A stretch of 64,000 nt of DNA, from the NCBI RefSeq assembly GCF_003025005.1, contig NZ_PVSS01000004.1, positions 124,001 through 188,000 on the forward strand, in the 5' to 3' direction. This DNA is from Brumimicrobium mesophilum (GTDB taxonomy: Bacteria > Bacteroidota > Bacteroidia > Flavobacteriales_D > Crocinitomicaceae). The translations under genes were made by a program, and so were the position numbers. Numbering within the stretch: position 1 is the stretch's first letter; every line of letters begins with the position of its first letter. This document shows, in pieces, positions 35,201 through 42,015 of the stretch. The notes under the pieces were generated by a model, which was not told where the DNA came from, searched no databases, and saw only the letters and a list, made by a program, of their open reading frames with translations.

Positions 35201-37389
35201 CTGATTTTCTTTTCTGTAATTCCAAGCGCATATAAATCAGCACCTTCGAGTTTTAAATCCAACGCTATTTTTGGATAAATGCTATCTAATTCAATTTTGG
35301 TGTCTACTTTGAGGTCCAGATTATCATCTTCATAGCAGATATTTACATCTCCTTTTCCACCTTGCAGTAATCCATCAACTTCAAGAGCTGAGAAATCATA
35401 TCCATTAAATTCTAATTGAGAGAATTTTGAAGTTAGCTTGGCGTTGAGATCATTTATGTCATTTCCTTTCCCAGAGGCATCCATTTTAAAGGCAATTGTT
35501 CCAATTTGTGGATTGTTAAGGATTTTACCGAGGGCTAAATCAATAACATTTATGTTGGCTTTAAAAGCAATATCATTTCTTTGACTGAATTGACCATCAA
35601 TATTTATTTTTCCTTCTGGAATTGTAAGACGAATTTTTCCTTTTATATCATCTAGCGCTCCCTTAATTTGACTTTCAACCAAAATATCCTTAGGAATAGA
35701 AATTCCTAAATCAGCTTCTGAAATTATACTTGTGATGTCTGATTTTGTGGAATGAAATTTAAAATTATTGATATCAGCGAATAGATTTTCAGTATCCAAA
35801 AGGTTTTTAAACTGTCCATTGGTATTAATTTCAGTGTTCTTTCCCCAATGAACTATAAATTTCGAAAGTTCCATTTCAGTCAGTTTTCCATCTGCTTTTA
35901 TTTCACCTGTGAAATTGTTCTTTGCTAAATTTCTGATGTATTCATTTTCTTTTAATTCAGGAGCGAATGTAAATGCATCGTTTAGGTCAATAACAAATTC
36001 TTTTAAATTTAAGGCTAGGGGAGATTCCTCAGGATTTGTCATGAAATTTTCCAAAGAAGTAAATTTTGCATTCAAATCTAGATCAATTGAACTATTTCCT
36101 GTTTTTAAAACTAAATCGTCAACTGAAAACTCTGTAGGATCAATTGTTGTCAGCAATTTCAGTTGTTTTAATGTCAAACCACTACTTTCTTTAAATGATA
36201 ATTCTTCAATTTCTAATTTTGCCGATTCTTCTTTTGAAAGAATAATATCATTTGCATTGAAATTGAATTCGGATAAAACAATGTAGTTTGGATTGAAACT
36301 GTTTAATTCTTGAGGCTTTCTTCCCGCTTGATAATGAATGTTATTCTTTTGAAGAGCAATTGATTCAACCTCAACATTCCACTCAGGCCAAACAAATGGT
36401 GCTGTATTTTCCATCGCTTGTGTATCTGACACAGAATCTGAAGCTGTAATCTGTGGTGTCCCCATTGTTAATTGAATATTAGAATTATTCAACATGAGTT
36501 TTCCCACTTTAATGTTTTGGTTGGTTAAATCTGCTTTTGGAACTTGTAAAAGTAATTCCGACAAATCGATATCGGCAACCATGCTGTCGGGCACAGATTC
36601 ATAATGAGCGATTACATTATTTAATTTTAAATTGTTTAGACTTAAGTAAGGCAATTCACTTTCTGTGGTATCAGAGGGTGGAATAGGTTTAGATTGAATA
36701 TAATTAACTTTGGTATTTTCTAAAGCCATTTCTTCAACTTCAAATTTCATTTCTTTTAAGTCGATATTTTTACCTTCAAAATGAAATTTTCCTAGATTAA
36801 GCTTAGCTTTCATTCCGGTAACTTCATCGTTGTAATTGACTTTGAAATCAAAAAAGTCAATTGAACCTACTGATATTTCAGGTGGTTCACTCGAAGTTGT
36901 ATCAGTTTTGACCTCCGCAGTTGCAGTTGTATCAGAAGCAAAAGCATCGATTATGAATTGGTAATTAAAACCTTGAATAGAATCCTTTCTATAGACATTT
37001 GCACGTAAACCAGTCCATTCTAAACCATCAATTGAAATAGGATTTCCTGTAATGATAGGCCAAATTGGAATTTCTACTTGAAGCTTTTCAGAATATATAA
37101 GTGTATCACCTTTCGTGTCTTCTAAATAAAGACCACGTAAATCAATGCTCCCACCAAATGTGATGAATAGTTTTTCAATTTCAACTTTGGTTTTGGTTTT
37201 CTCCGAAACGAAATTTGTAGCCTTATTCACTATAAAATCTTGACCCCAAGGACTTCTAACAATAAGAACTAATGTTAGAAAAAGAACAAGTAGGACAAGT
37301 AAAATACTTCCCAAAATTCTCAAGATACGTTTCCACCAGGGACGCTTTTTCTTGATGTCTATTTCTTGTTTTGCAGGCTCTTCAGTCAA
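32266..37389 (-). CDS. tamB: TamB translocation/assembly module (AsmA-like bridge protein)
   Basis: Protein of 1707 residues: a polar N-terminus, one membrane anchor near residues 21-48 (ILRILGSILLVLLVLFLTLV), then about 1300 residues of repeating beta strands as in AsmA/TamB/VPS13-like proteins, and a C-terminal TamB (DUF490) domain with FNVIVDPKTGDDLNISGEGD, SGLYEINKGHYNL and VELNFGLNSYTDYQ near the end, followed by an acidic/Lys tail. The start is TTG; the first ATG lies far inside. The protein spans the periplasm from the inner membrane to TamL. It heads a two-gene operon with its own promoter. Confidence 0.93.
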   Translation of the reverse strand: MTEEPAKQEIDIKKKRPWWKRILRILGSILLVLLVLFLTLVLIVRSPWGQDFIVNKATNFVSEKTKTKVEIEKLFITFGGSIDLRGLYLEDTKGDTLIYSEKLQVEIPIWPIITGNPISIDGLEWTGLRANVYRKDSIQGFNYQFIIDAFASDTTATAEVKTDTTSSEPPEISVGSIDFFDFKVNYNDEVTGMKAKLNLGKFHFEGKNIDLKEMKFEVEEMALENTKVNYIQSKPIPPSDTTESELPYLSLNNLKLNNVIAHYESVPDSMVADIDLSELLLQVPKADLTNQNIKVGKLMLNNSNIQLTMGTPQITASDSVSDTQAMENTAPFVWPEWNVEVESIALQKNNIHYQAGRKPQELNSFNPNYIVLSEFNFNANDIILSKEESAKLEIEELSFKESSGLTLKQLKLLTTIDPTEFSVDDLVLKTGNSSIDLDLNAKFTSLENFMTNPEESPLALNLKEFVIDLNDAFTFAPELKENEYIRNLAKNNFTGEIKADGKLTEMELSKFIVHWGKNTEINTNGQFKNLLDTENLFADINNFKFHSTKSDITSIISEADLGISIPKDILVESQIKGALDDIKGKIRLTIPEGKINIDGQFSQRNDIAFKANINVIDLALGKILNNPQIGTIAFKMDASGKGNDINDLNAKLTSKFSQLEFNGYDFSALEVDGLLQGGKGDVNICYEDDNLDLKVDTKIELDSIYPKIALDLKLEGADLYALGITEKKIRTKLMMEANFEGNADQFNFNTKITEGVAVYDNENYYLGPVGILASVATDSSSMDLKSNFLNAKLRANAGIDKISLAIQHHLEHYFLDSIAHSHDIENPVNLSFNMKLAQSKLISQFLVPDINAMDTLELNIDFNQEEEELIANLNLPFLDYADNTIDSLNFNFDSSSDEGKFKFGFIKLNAGPLVMHRTYFDGNLQNEKLDLHFHALDEQEERAYFIETEISGKSSNLKVHIKPDTLIFSGNRWTIPEDNQLRLENNKIIAQNFVFNKGNESVKIANDLVQSPQNNIGIGFENFKLANVLALFNEDNLLASGNMQGNIVVIDPLENFGLNVDFGIENLTALQAPLGKLDLKAKSDKGENYNVDLTLKGNDVDLAVKGDYSLVNIENALDFQVDLNKIGMETIAIIAGESLDDASGYLSAKISLNGSTSSPDYKGYLQFNDAAFNVTMLDSKFTLAKDKISIDNSNITMNNFTIEDEQNNSFKLGGSISTKDMANPDFDLTINAKNFQPINSTKKDNEEFYGILDFDMDGTIKGNLNFPVVDMKIAINENTNFTYALLDAQASIEKSEGIVEFVNKDNPDNILTGKSDSTETTVFGGIELSAGVIIEKGSEFNVIVDPKTGDDLNISGEGDLDFNIARNGRTTLSGLYEINKGHYNLSLYNLVKRQFKLEDGSTVRWSGTDPMDAELNVTAKYIVETSASALMASQTAGASDDVKNKYRQSLPFFVYLNVKGEIDQPLLTFNLGMPEDSRNAIDGTVYARIKQLNSEEDALNKQVFSLLVLKKFYPNAGSDGSGGGTAALVKKNINQAISDQLNTYSNKLMGNSGVELNFGLNSYTDYQGETAEERTDLNVSAQKKLLDDRLIVQVGSTVNVQGDEQPGAENSVVGNASIQYLLTEDGRWRLKGFRDSEYENVIDGQVFVNGISIIFQRQFNQWNKLFGDKPDQEENEGKSKSKNSGTTTQEEKEESKDGTKSNIKEKN

Positions 37390-37409
37390 TTGTGTTATTT
37401 AATAGTGAT

Positions 37410-37441
37410 CAAAATTACGTTTTCTATTTAAGCGTAACAAA
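37410..37441 (-). promoter_or_regulatory. Promoter of the tamB-tamL operon
   Basis: On the minus strand TTTG (37438-37441), 20 bases, then TAATTTTG (37410-37417). The start site should lie about 15 nt before the TTG start codon of tamB. Confidence 0.65.
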
Positions 37442-37489
37442 GGGTCAAGGCATAAGTTGTACAAAAAAGTATAAAAAGCAATATTATTT

Positions 37490-38386
37490 TTACTTTTTAG
37501 TCAGTTTTAAGACTTTAGTTGGTTTCGAAAACACATATTGTAGCAGTAAAGAAGCCAAAATTAATGTTACTCCTATCCAAAAAGTTAGGTTGAAATTTTC
37601 ACCTTCATTGAAAATAATAAAAGCCAAAACAATTCCATAAATCGGTTCCAAATTGAAATTTAGATTAACAGTAAATGAATTGATATTTCTGAGAGAACGA
37701 TTCAGAAGAGTATACATAAATACAGTGCAAATTGTTGCCAATATTGTGATGTACACAAGGTCTAATCCTTTTGGCACCACAAATTGAAAGTTCAAAAAGG
37801 ACGCTCCAATAAATACAACACTGCCCATGATAATCGTTCCTCCAACCATTTGCAACATTGTAACTTTAAGGGTGTCATGTTTTTTGACCAGACTTTCATT
37901 GAAAAGTGTAAAAAATGATACCAGAATAGAGGAGATAATTCCTAGGATTATTCCTTCTCTATAAGTACTGTCAAAACCAAAGATTAAACTTATCCCAATA
38001 AGACTTAGGGAACTAAGAAATAAATTATTTATCGAGATTCGTTTTTTATTGAGTAGCGGGTCGAGTAGTGCGGTAAAGAAACTTGCGAGGCTCAAGCACA
38101 AGATCCCCATAGAAACAGTTGATGCCTTTATACTTCCAAAAAAGAAAACCCAATGCAATGCAAGTAAAGCACCATTTGAAATGAGTAGCAAGTTGGTTTT
38201 TGAAAAAGCGATTTTCTTGCTTGAATTTCTTTTAGACTGTAAGAAAATTAATATCAATATTACTGAAGAAAATAATACCCTATAAAACACCAACAAGGTT
38301 TCATTCAAGGTGATTAATTCACCGAATATTCCGCTAAATCCTGCCAAAAGTATGGCGAAGTGCATTTCAAAATAGGATCTACTCAT
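37490..38386 (-). CDS. DMT-superfamily (EamA) exporter
   Basis: Membrane protein of 298 residues with ten predicted helices and the internal duplication of EamA domains (first half ending near ISLIFGF, second half starting EGIILGIISSILVSFFTLF). NLNFNLEPIYGIVLAFIIFNE near the end is typical. Members export amino acids, purines or other metabolites; the substrate is unknown here. It is 100 nt upstream of the tamB start on the same strand but tamB has its own promoter. Confidence 0.88.
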   Translation of the reverse strand: MSRSYFEMHFAILLAGFSGIFGELITLNETLLVFYRVLFSSVILILIFLQSKRNSSKKIAFSKTNLLLISNGALLALHWVFFFGSIKASTVSMGILCLSLASFFTALLDPLLNKKRISINNLFLSSLSLIGISLIFGFDSTYREGIILGIISSILVSFFTLFNESLVKKHDTLKVTMLQMVGGTIIMGSVVFIGASFLNFQFVVPKGLDLVYITILATICTVFMYTLLNRSLRNINSFTVNLNFNLEPIYGIVLAFIIFNEGENFNLTFWIGVTLILASLLLQYVFSKPTKVLKLTKK

Positions 38387-38578
38387 TTTTTGATAAATAT
38401 TCGATTAAAAGTAACTCTAATTACCTTATGAAAATGTGTTGAGTAATAAATAAACTAATAATATTTTCATTTTCGGAGAACATCAGATTTTAGAACATTC
38501 TGCTTAGTACAAATCGTCAAAGCCCGATATTCTTGACTTTTGGGTAAATCAAATGAACTCAGAACTGAAATGTATAGT

Positions 38579-38611
38579 CAAAAAAAACGGGAGACTTTTC
38601 CATCTCCCGTT
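38579..38611 (-). terminator. Intrinsic terminator of the 129-residue gene
   Basis: AAACGGGAGA-CTTTTCCA-TCTCCCGTTT, a 10-pair perfect stem; on the minus strand it is followed by a T-run. It lies 23 nt after the stop codon at 38635. Confidence 0.85.
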
Positions 38612-38634
38612 TCAATTAATTTAATAACCCCATT

Positions 38635-39024
38635 TTAAGTAATATCGAGTTTATATTTCTCATTGAGAAATGAAATAATCTCACTCTCATTCAACTTGTT
38701 TTTATTTTTAACCAATGACAAGCTATTGTATTCATTTTGAACTTTGATAGCCAATGCAGTCTCCTCCCAATCAATTGTATTATCGGGTGCATGTTCTTGA
38801 ACAATTTTCTCAAATTGTGTAATGAAACTTTCATCTGTAATATTTCTAGTGAACAACTTCAACGTCCATTTCGAAACGTGTTTCATTTCAATTCCTTCGT
38901 TTCCTTTTTCTCCAATTTTCCAGTCAGTAGTTTGTCCAATTTTCTTGATAGGAATTCTATATGAAAAATCTTTATTCTCAATCGAAAGATGAATCTGGTT
39001 GTCAAATATTGACTCCTTTATCAT
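38635..39024 (-). CDS. Conserved-looking small protein of unknown function
   Basis: Cytoplasmic protein of 129 residues, no signal peptide or membrane segment. The first 60 residues look like short beta strands (IHLSIENKDFSYRIPIKK), the rest is helical (FEKIVQEHAPDN... LNESEIISFLNEKYKLDIT). It lies 4 nt after the preceding gene on the strand and shares its promoter and terminator, so the two form a two-gene operon. No family is recognised. Confidence 0.65.
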   Translation of the reverse strand: MIKESIFDNQIHLSIENKDFSYRIPIKKIGQTTDWKIGEKGNEGIEMKHVSKWTLKLFTRNITDESFITQFEKIVQEHAPDNTIDWEETALAIKVQNEYNSLSLVKNKNKLNESEIISFLNEKYKLDIT

Positions 39025-39028
39025 GGCC

Positions 39029-39364
39029 TTACTTTTTTTCTAAAATTATATCAGCAACCTTTTGAGCATCTTGACAAAATTTGTCGTTTCCAGTTAATTT
39101 CCATTCACCAGTTTTATCAATGTAAAATTGAACAGTTTTTTCAACCACCTTGTCGTAACCACCGAAAGAATCTAAAATGTTTTGAACTTCTTCAAGATAA
39201 ACTTCTTTGGTTGTCCCACCAGAACCAACTTGAGTCCACAACTTATTGATTCGTTTTGACTTCTCTTTATAATTTTGGCTTGTACTTTTATGCGCCATTA
39301 AGAAAAGCGATAGTGCTTTAACTTCTGGAGATGGTTTATCTTTATTTTCTGTGCTTTTTGACAT
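39029..39364 (-). CDS. Small Lys-rich soluble protein of unknown function
   Basis: The ATG at 39364 (111 residues) is chosen because the alternative GTG at 39388 lies within the -7 box. The protein starts MSKSTENKDKPSPEVKALSL and is mainly helical with many Lys/Glu (RINKLWTQVGSGGTTKEVYLEE, KVVEKTVQFYIDKTGEW). No signal peptide or membrane segment. First gene of a two-gene operon. The family is unknown. Confidence 0.65.
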   Translation of the reverse strand: MSKSTENKDKPSPEVKALSLFLMAHKSTSQNYKEKSKRINKLWTQVGSGGTTKEVYLEEVQNILDSFGGYDKVVEKTVQFYIDKTGEWKLTGNDKFCQDAQKVADIILEKK

Positions 39365-39387
39365 GCTTTTATTTTTGAATTTAAACA

Positions 39388-39395
39388 CAAAGGTA
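39388..39395 (-). promoter_or_regulatory. -7 box of the two-gene operon
   Basis: TACCTTTG on the minus strand, 23 nt before the ATG at 39364; it overlaps the upstream GTG and so decides the start. Confidence 0.6.
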
Positions 39396-39450
39396 CTTTA
39401 ATAAAACGGAAGTTTTTAATGATTAATTGTCAAGGGTAAATTGTTAACTC

Positions 39451-39514
39451 GGCAGATTTGTTATTCTAGTTTTTGGGATCGCTTGGTGTGAGCGGGTGTA
39501 GTCGTTTATAACGG
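39451..39514. repeat. 64-bp imperfect direct repeat, copy 1
   Basis: Starts GGCAGATT and ends with AACGG, and contains GATCGCTTGGTGTGAGCGGG with a small CGCT/AGCG stem. Differs from copy 2 at 9 of 64 positions. The 306-base spacer (39389-39694) holds no gene. Confidence 0.8.
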
Positions 39515-39549
39515 ATGATTTTTAATGGTTAAATATTAATGGTTAATGT

Positions 39550-39613
39550 GGCAGATTCATTATCCTGGTTGTTAGGATCGCTTGATATGAGCGGGTGTAG
39601 TCGTTTTTAACGG
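39550..39613. repeat. 64-bp imperfect direct repeat, copy 2
   Basis: Same length as copy 1, 99 bases further on. The stretch GAGCGGGTGTAGTCGTTT is fully conserved between the two. The spacer between them is AT-rich with TTAATGGTTAA motifs. No reading frame and no known element is recognised. Confidence 0.8.
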
Positions 39614-39694
39614 TTAATTTCAAGGGGTGTTAAGGAACTTCAGAGTGACTGGGAAATAGAATACTCTCAATTTTAACATAAACTCAGTATTAAT

Positions 39695-40573
39695 CTAATT
39701 TTCAATCTCTGTTTCTATGGCAATGGAGAATTTAGTATTTGGATCAATGGATTTATAAGTTGATTTCTTTGTTAATTCTAAAGATTCATTTTCATTGTCA
39801 GGAAGTCCCAACCAAGGTTCAACACAAACATAATCGGCCGCAGGTTTTGACCATAATGCAAGATTTGGATAACCAGTAAAGCGCACAATCACACCTTTTT
39901 CTTCATGCATTTTTCTTAATCTCACCCAATCAAAATCAATGTTCGCAAATATGAGTGCATCTTCATTAAATAGCGTGTCAGTGAGTTGCAGTATTCCATT
40001 TTCAATTGAAATTTCTTTTTCATTATTTGAAAGTAAACCTGACGGACCTAGTTTTCGAGATATTAAGTTTTTCTGAACAGGAAACTCAATTACATAATTA
40101 GATAACTTTACATTTTCATCTATCGGACAGGCATATGCCGTGTGTCCTCCACAAGAAAACTGCATTGGAACATTACTTTTGTTCTCGATATGATATTGCA
40201 TTTTTAATCTTTTTCCAATTAATGAATATTCAACTGTAAAGCAAAAATCGAATGGGTATTTTTCTAAGGTTTTTTCTGAGCTAATCAATGTAAAAGAGCA
40301 ACATGAAGAACTTTTTTTTATGAAAACCAATTGGCCGTTATTGCGAATAATTCCATGTTTCGTCATGGCGTATTCCTTTTCTTTATATAAAATCTTTCCC
40401 GCTTTGATATTTCCTATGGCTGGAAATAACACTGGTGAACTGCTTCCCCAAACAGATGCGTTGATTTGCCAAATATATTCTTCACCGGTATTTTTATCTT
40501 TAAGCGAGCGAATTTCAGCTCCATTAGATTCAATGGTGCATTTTAGGTGTTCATTTTCGATTGTATGTAGCAT
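39695..40573 (-). CDS. Aldose 1-epimerase family protein (LacX-like)
   Basis: Protein of 292 residues. N-terminal IENEHLKCTIESNGAEIRSL and TGEEYIWQ, then SSSPVLFPAIGNI near residues 44-56, YAMTKHGIIRN near 68-78 and SCGGHTAYACPI near 139-150 match LacX-type aldose epimerases, a branch of the galactose mutarotase family. Active-site His residues (KHG, GGH) and the late Glu (CVEPWLG) are present. It probably interconverts anomers of a sugar; the substrate is unknown, and no sugar operon is adjacent. Confidence 0.88.
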   Translation of the reverse strand: MLHTIENEHLKCTIESNGAEIRSLKDKNTGEEYIWQINASVWGSSSPVLFPAIGNIKAGKILYKEKEYAMTKHGIIRNNGQLVFIKKSSSCCSFTLISSEKTLEKYPFDFCFTVEYSLIGKRLKMQYHIENKSNVPMQFSCGGHTAYACPIDENVKLSNYVIEFPVQKNLISRKLGPSGLLSNNEKEISIENGILQLTDTLFNEDALIFANIDFDWVRLRKMHEEKGVIVRFTGYPNLALWSKPAADYVCVEPWLGLPDNENESLELTKKSTYKSIDPNTKFSIAIETEIEN

Positions 40574-40640
40574 AATATTATTCTGAAATTCTAAATATAG
40601 GAAGTAGAATTAAAGAAATGAAAAAAAACTTTTTGATTTT

Positions 40641-40670
40641 GTAACCTATTCGAAAATTCGTTAGTCTTAT
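40641..40670 (+). promoter_or_regulatory. Probable ECF-type promoter of the second sigma operon
   Basis: GTAACC at 40641-40646 and AGTCTTAT at 40663-40670, with CGTTAGTC around the -10. The -35 resembles the sites at 9876 and 11818; spacing is one base longer and the -10 reads AGTC in place of CGTC, so a different but related sigma (possibly the one in this operon) may use it. Confidence 0.45.
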
Positions 40671-40710
40671 TAATGAGACTCAAATTAAACAAACCTTAAA
40701 ATTAAATATT

Positions 40711-41091
40711 ATGGAAGATTTTTTAAAAGCATTAGTTCCGATTATAGCAATTTTGTCAACAATAGCATTACCCATAGTTTTGGGCGTTATTTATGCCCTT
40801 AAAACTGAAAAGCAAAAACATATTGAAAGAATGGAATTAATAAAGCAGGGTTTAATGCCGCCAGTGGAAGACAAAGAAACACCAAATAGATTCAAATCAT
40901 TGAAAAATGCTGTTGTTCTAATTGGAATTGGTCTTGGATTAATAGTAGGTTTAGTCATTGCAAATTATTTAAATTTAAATGAAGAGAGAACCTTTTGGGT
41001 TGTGGGACCAAGCATAACTCTCTTTCTAGGTGCTGCGTTCCTAACATATTACCTGGTGACTAAGAATCAAGACAATGACTTAGAAGGTTAA
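40711..41091 (+). CDS. DUF6249-like membrane protein
   Basis: Protein of 126 residues with a membrane segment near 8-30, a cytoplasmic loop of about 40 residues (KTEKQKHIERMELIKQGLMP) and two more segments near 68-88 and 94-114. The loop motif ERMELIKQGLMP is characteristic of small Bacteroidota membrane proteins found before ECF sigma genes (DUF6249 type). It lies 3 nt before the sigma gene, so the three genes are one operon. It probably has a sensing or regulatory part; this is inferred. Confidence 0.72.
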   Translation: MEDFLKALVPIIAILSTIALPIVLGVIYALKTEKQKHIERMELIKQGLMPPVEDKETPNRFKSLKNAVVLIGIGLGLIVGLVIANYLNLNEERTFWVVGPSITLFLGAAFLTYYLVTKNQDNDLEG

Positions 41092-41094
41092 CTA

Positions 41095-41628
41095 ATGGAA
41101 GAAAAGCAATTGATAAAACAGATTTTAAAGGGAGATTCGTCTTCCTTTGCTATCCTGGTTGACCAATATCAAGATATGGCCATGACAATTGCTTATCGAA
41201 TTTTGAGAAATAAACAAGAAGCAGAAGATGTAGTTCAAAATGCCTTTGTAAAATCTTACCACAATTTGCATTCTTTTCGGTTGAATAGTAAATTTTCAAC
41301 ATGGTTTTATCGAATTGTGTACAATACAGCGATAACATCAATGAATAAAATTAAAAACAGGAGGGAAGAAGAGATTTCTGAGCACTCTGGAGTTCATGCT
41401 TATGATTTAAAAACTGAATCGAATTTGCATTCAGAATTGGACGAACAAAAAAGTAGAGTGAATAAAGCAATTCAACAATTGTCTAAAAATGAATCAGTTG
41501 TTGTAACTTTATATTATTTGGAGGAATATTCTGTAACTGATGTTGCAGAAATTATGTCGCTTTCGAAAAGTAATGTGAAAATCAATCTTTTTAGGGCTCG
41601 AAAAAAATTAGAAGATATTTTAAAATAA
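41095..41628 (+). CDS. ECF RNA polymerase sigma factor
   Basis: Protein of 177 residues with sigma region 2 (FAILVDQYQDMAMTIAYRIL, then EAEDVVQNAFVKSYHNLHSF and STWFYRIVYNTAITSMNK) and region 4 (QLSKNESVVVTLYYLEEYSV, then TDVAEIMSLSKSNVKINLFR). It is flanked by two membrane-protein genes in an operon, 3 nt after one and 5 nt before the other. Likely controls a small regulon that includes its own operon. Confidence 0.93.
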   Translation: MEEKQLIKQILKGDSSSFAILVDQYQDMAMTIAYRILRNKQEAEDVVQNAFVKSYHNLHSFRLNSKFSTWFYRIVYNTAITSMNKIKNRREEEISEHSGVHAYDLKTESNLHSELDEQKSRVNKAIQQLSKNESVVVTLYYLEEYSVTDVAEIMSLSKSNVKINLFRARKKLEDILK

Positions 41629-41633
41629 AGACC

Positions 41634-41966
41634 ATGGAAGACAAGGAATTAAAAGATAAACTATTGTTGTCCAAGCTTAAAGCAGAAGATAAACTAAAGG
41701 ATAGAATCCTACATCAAATTAATGCGGAGCAAGCGTTGATTCCAAAAAAACGCAAATCAAAACGTGCGTCAAAGGAAAATTATTTTTCCATTTTTGGAAT
41801 TATGTATGCAGTAATTCTGTCTTTGGGAGTTTACTTTTATTCTCAAACAGAAAAAAATCCTTTAGAATCTAATACTTTTGTTTTTTCGGTAATTTTTGTT
41901 GCAGGTTCCTTTAGTATTTATTGGTTTTTAATGGTTTACATGAATTACAAGAAGGTTAAACAATAA
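41634..41966 (+). CDS. Small two-helix membrane protein, candidate anti-sigma
   Basis: Protein of 110 residues: a charged N-terminal helix (ELKDKLLLSKLKAEDKLKDR and ILHQINAEQALI), a basic stretch, then membrane segments near 49-66 and 80-102. It starts 5 nt after the sigma gene. Position and topology suggest an anti-sigma factor or a companion of one; there is no zinc-finger motif. Confidence 0.65.
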   Translation: MEDKELKDKLLLSKLKAEDKLKDRILHQINAEQALIPKKRKSKRASKENYFSIFGIMYAVILSLGVYFYSQTEKNPLESNTFVFSVIFVAGSFSIYWFLMVYMNYKKVKQ

Positions 41967-41994
41967 AAAAAGGGAGACTGTTCAATCCCCCTTT
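41964..41994. terminator. Terminator between convergent genes
   Basis: AAAGGG...CCCTTT around the loop AGACTGTTCAATCC, with a run of A before it, so a T-run on the minus strand. It should end the PLP-enzyme gene and possibly the sigma operon. Confidence 0.6.
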
Positions 41995-42015
41995 AATTCG
42001 CTTAATATTTGTGTT

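Noticed and set aside
37371-37640. Plus-strand 89-residue frame overlapping tamB and the EamA gene
   Set aside because: Antisense to two clear genes, with no protein-like composition.
39451-39613. Direct repeats as a CRISPR array or phage attachment site
   Set aside because: Only two imperfect copies with a 35-base AT-rich spacer, no cas genes, no integrase, and no tRNA nearby.
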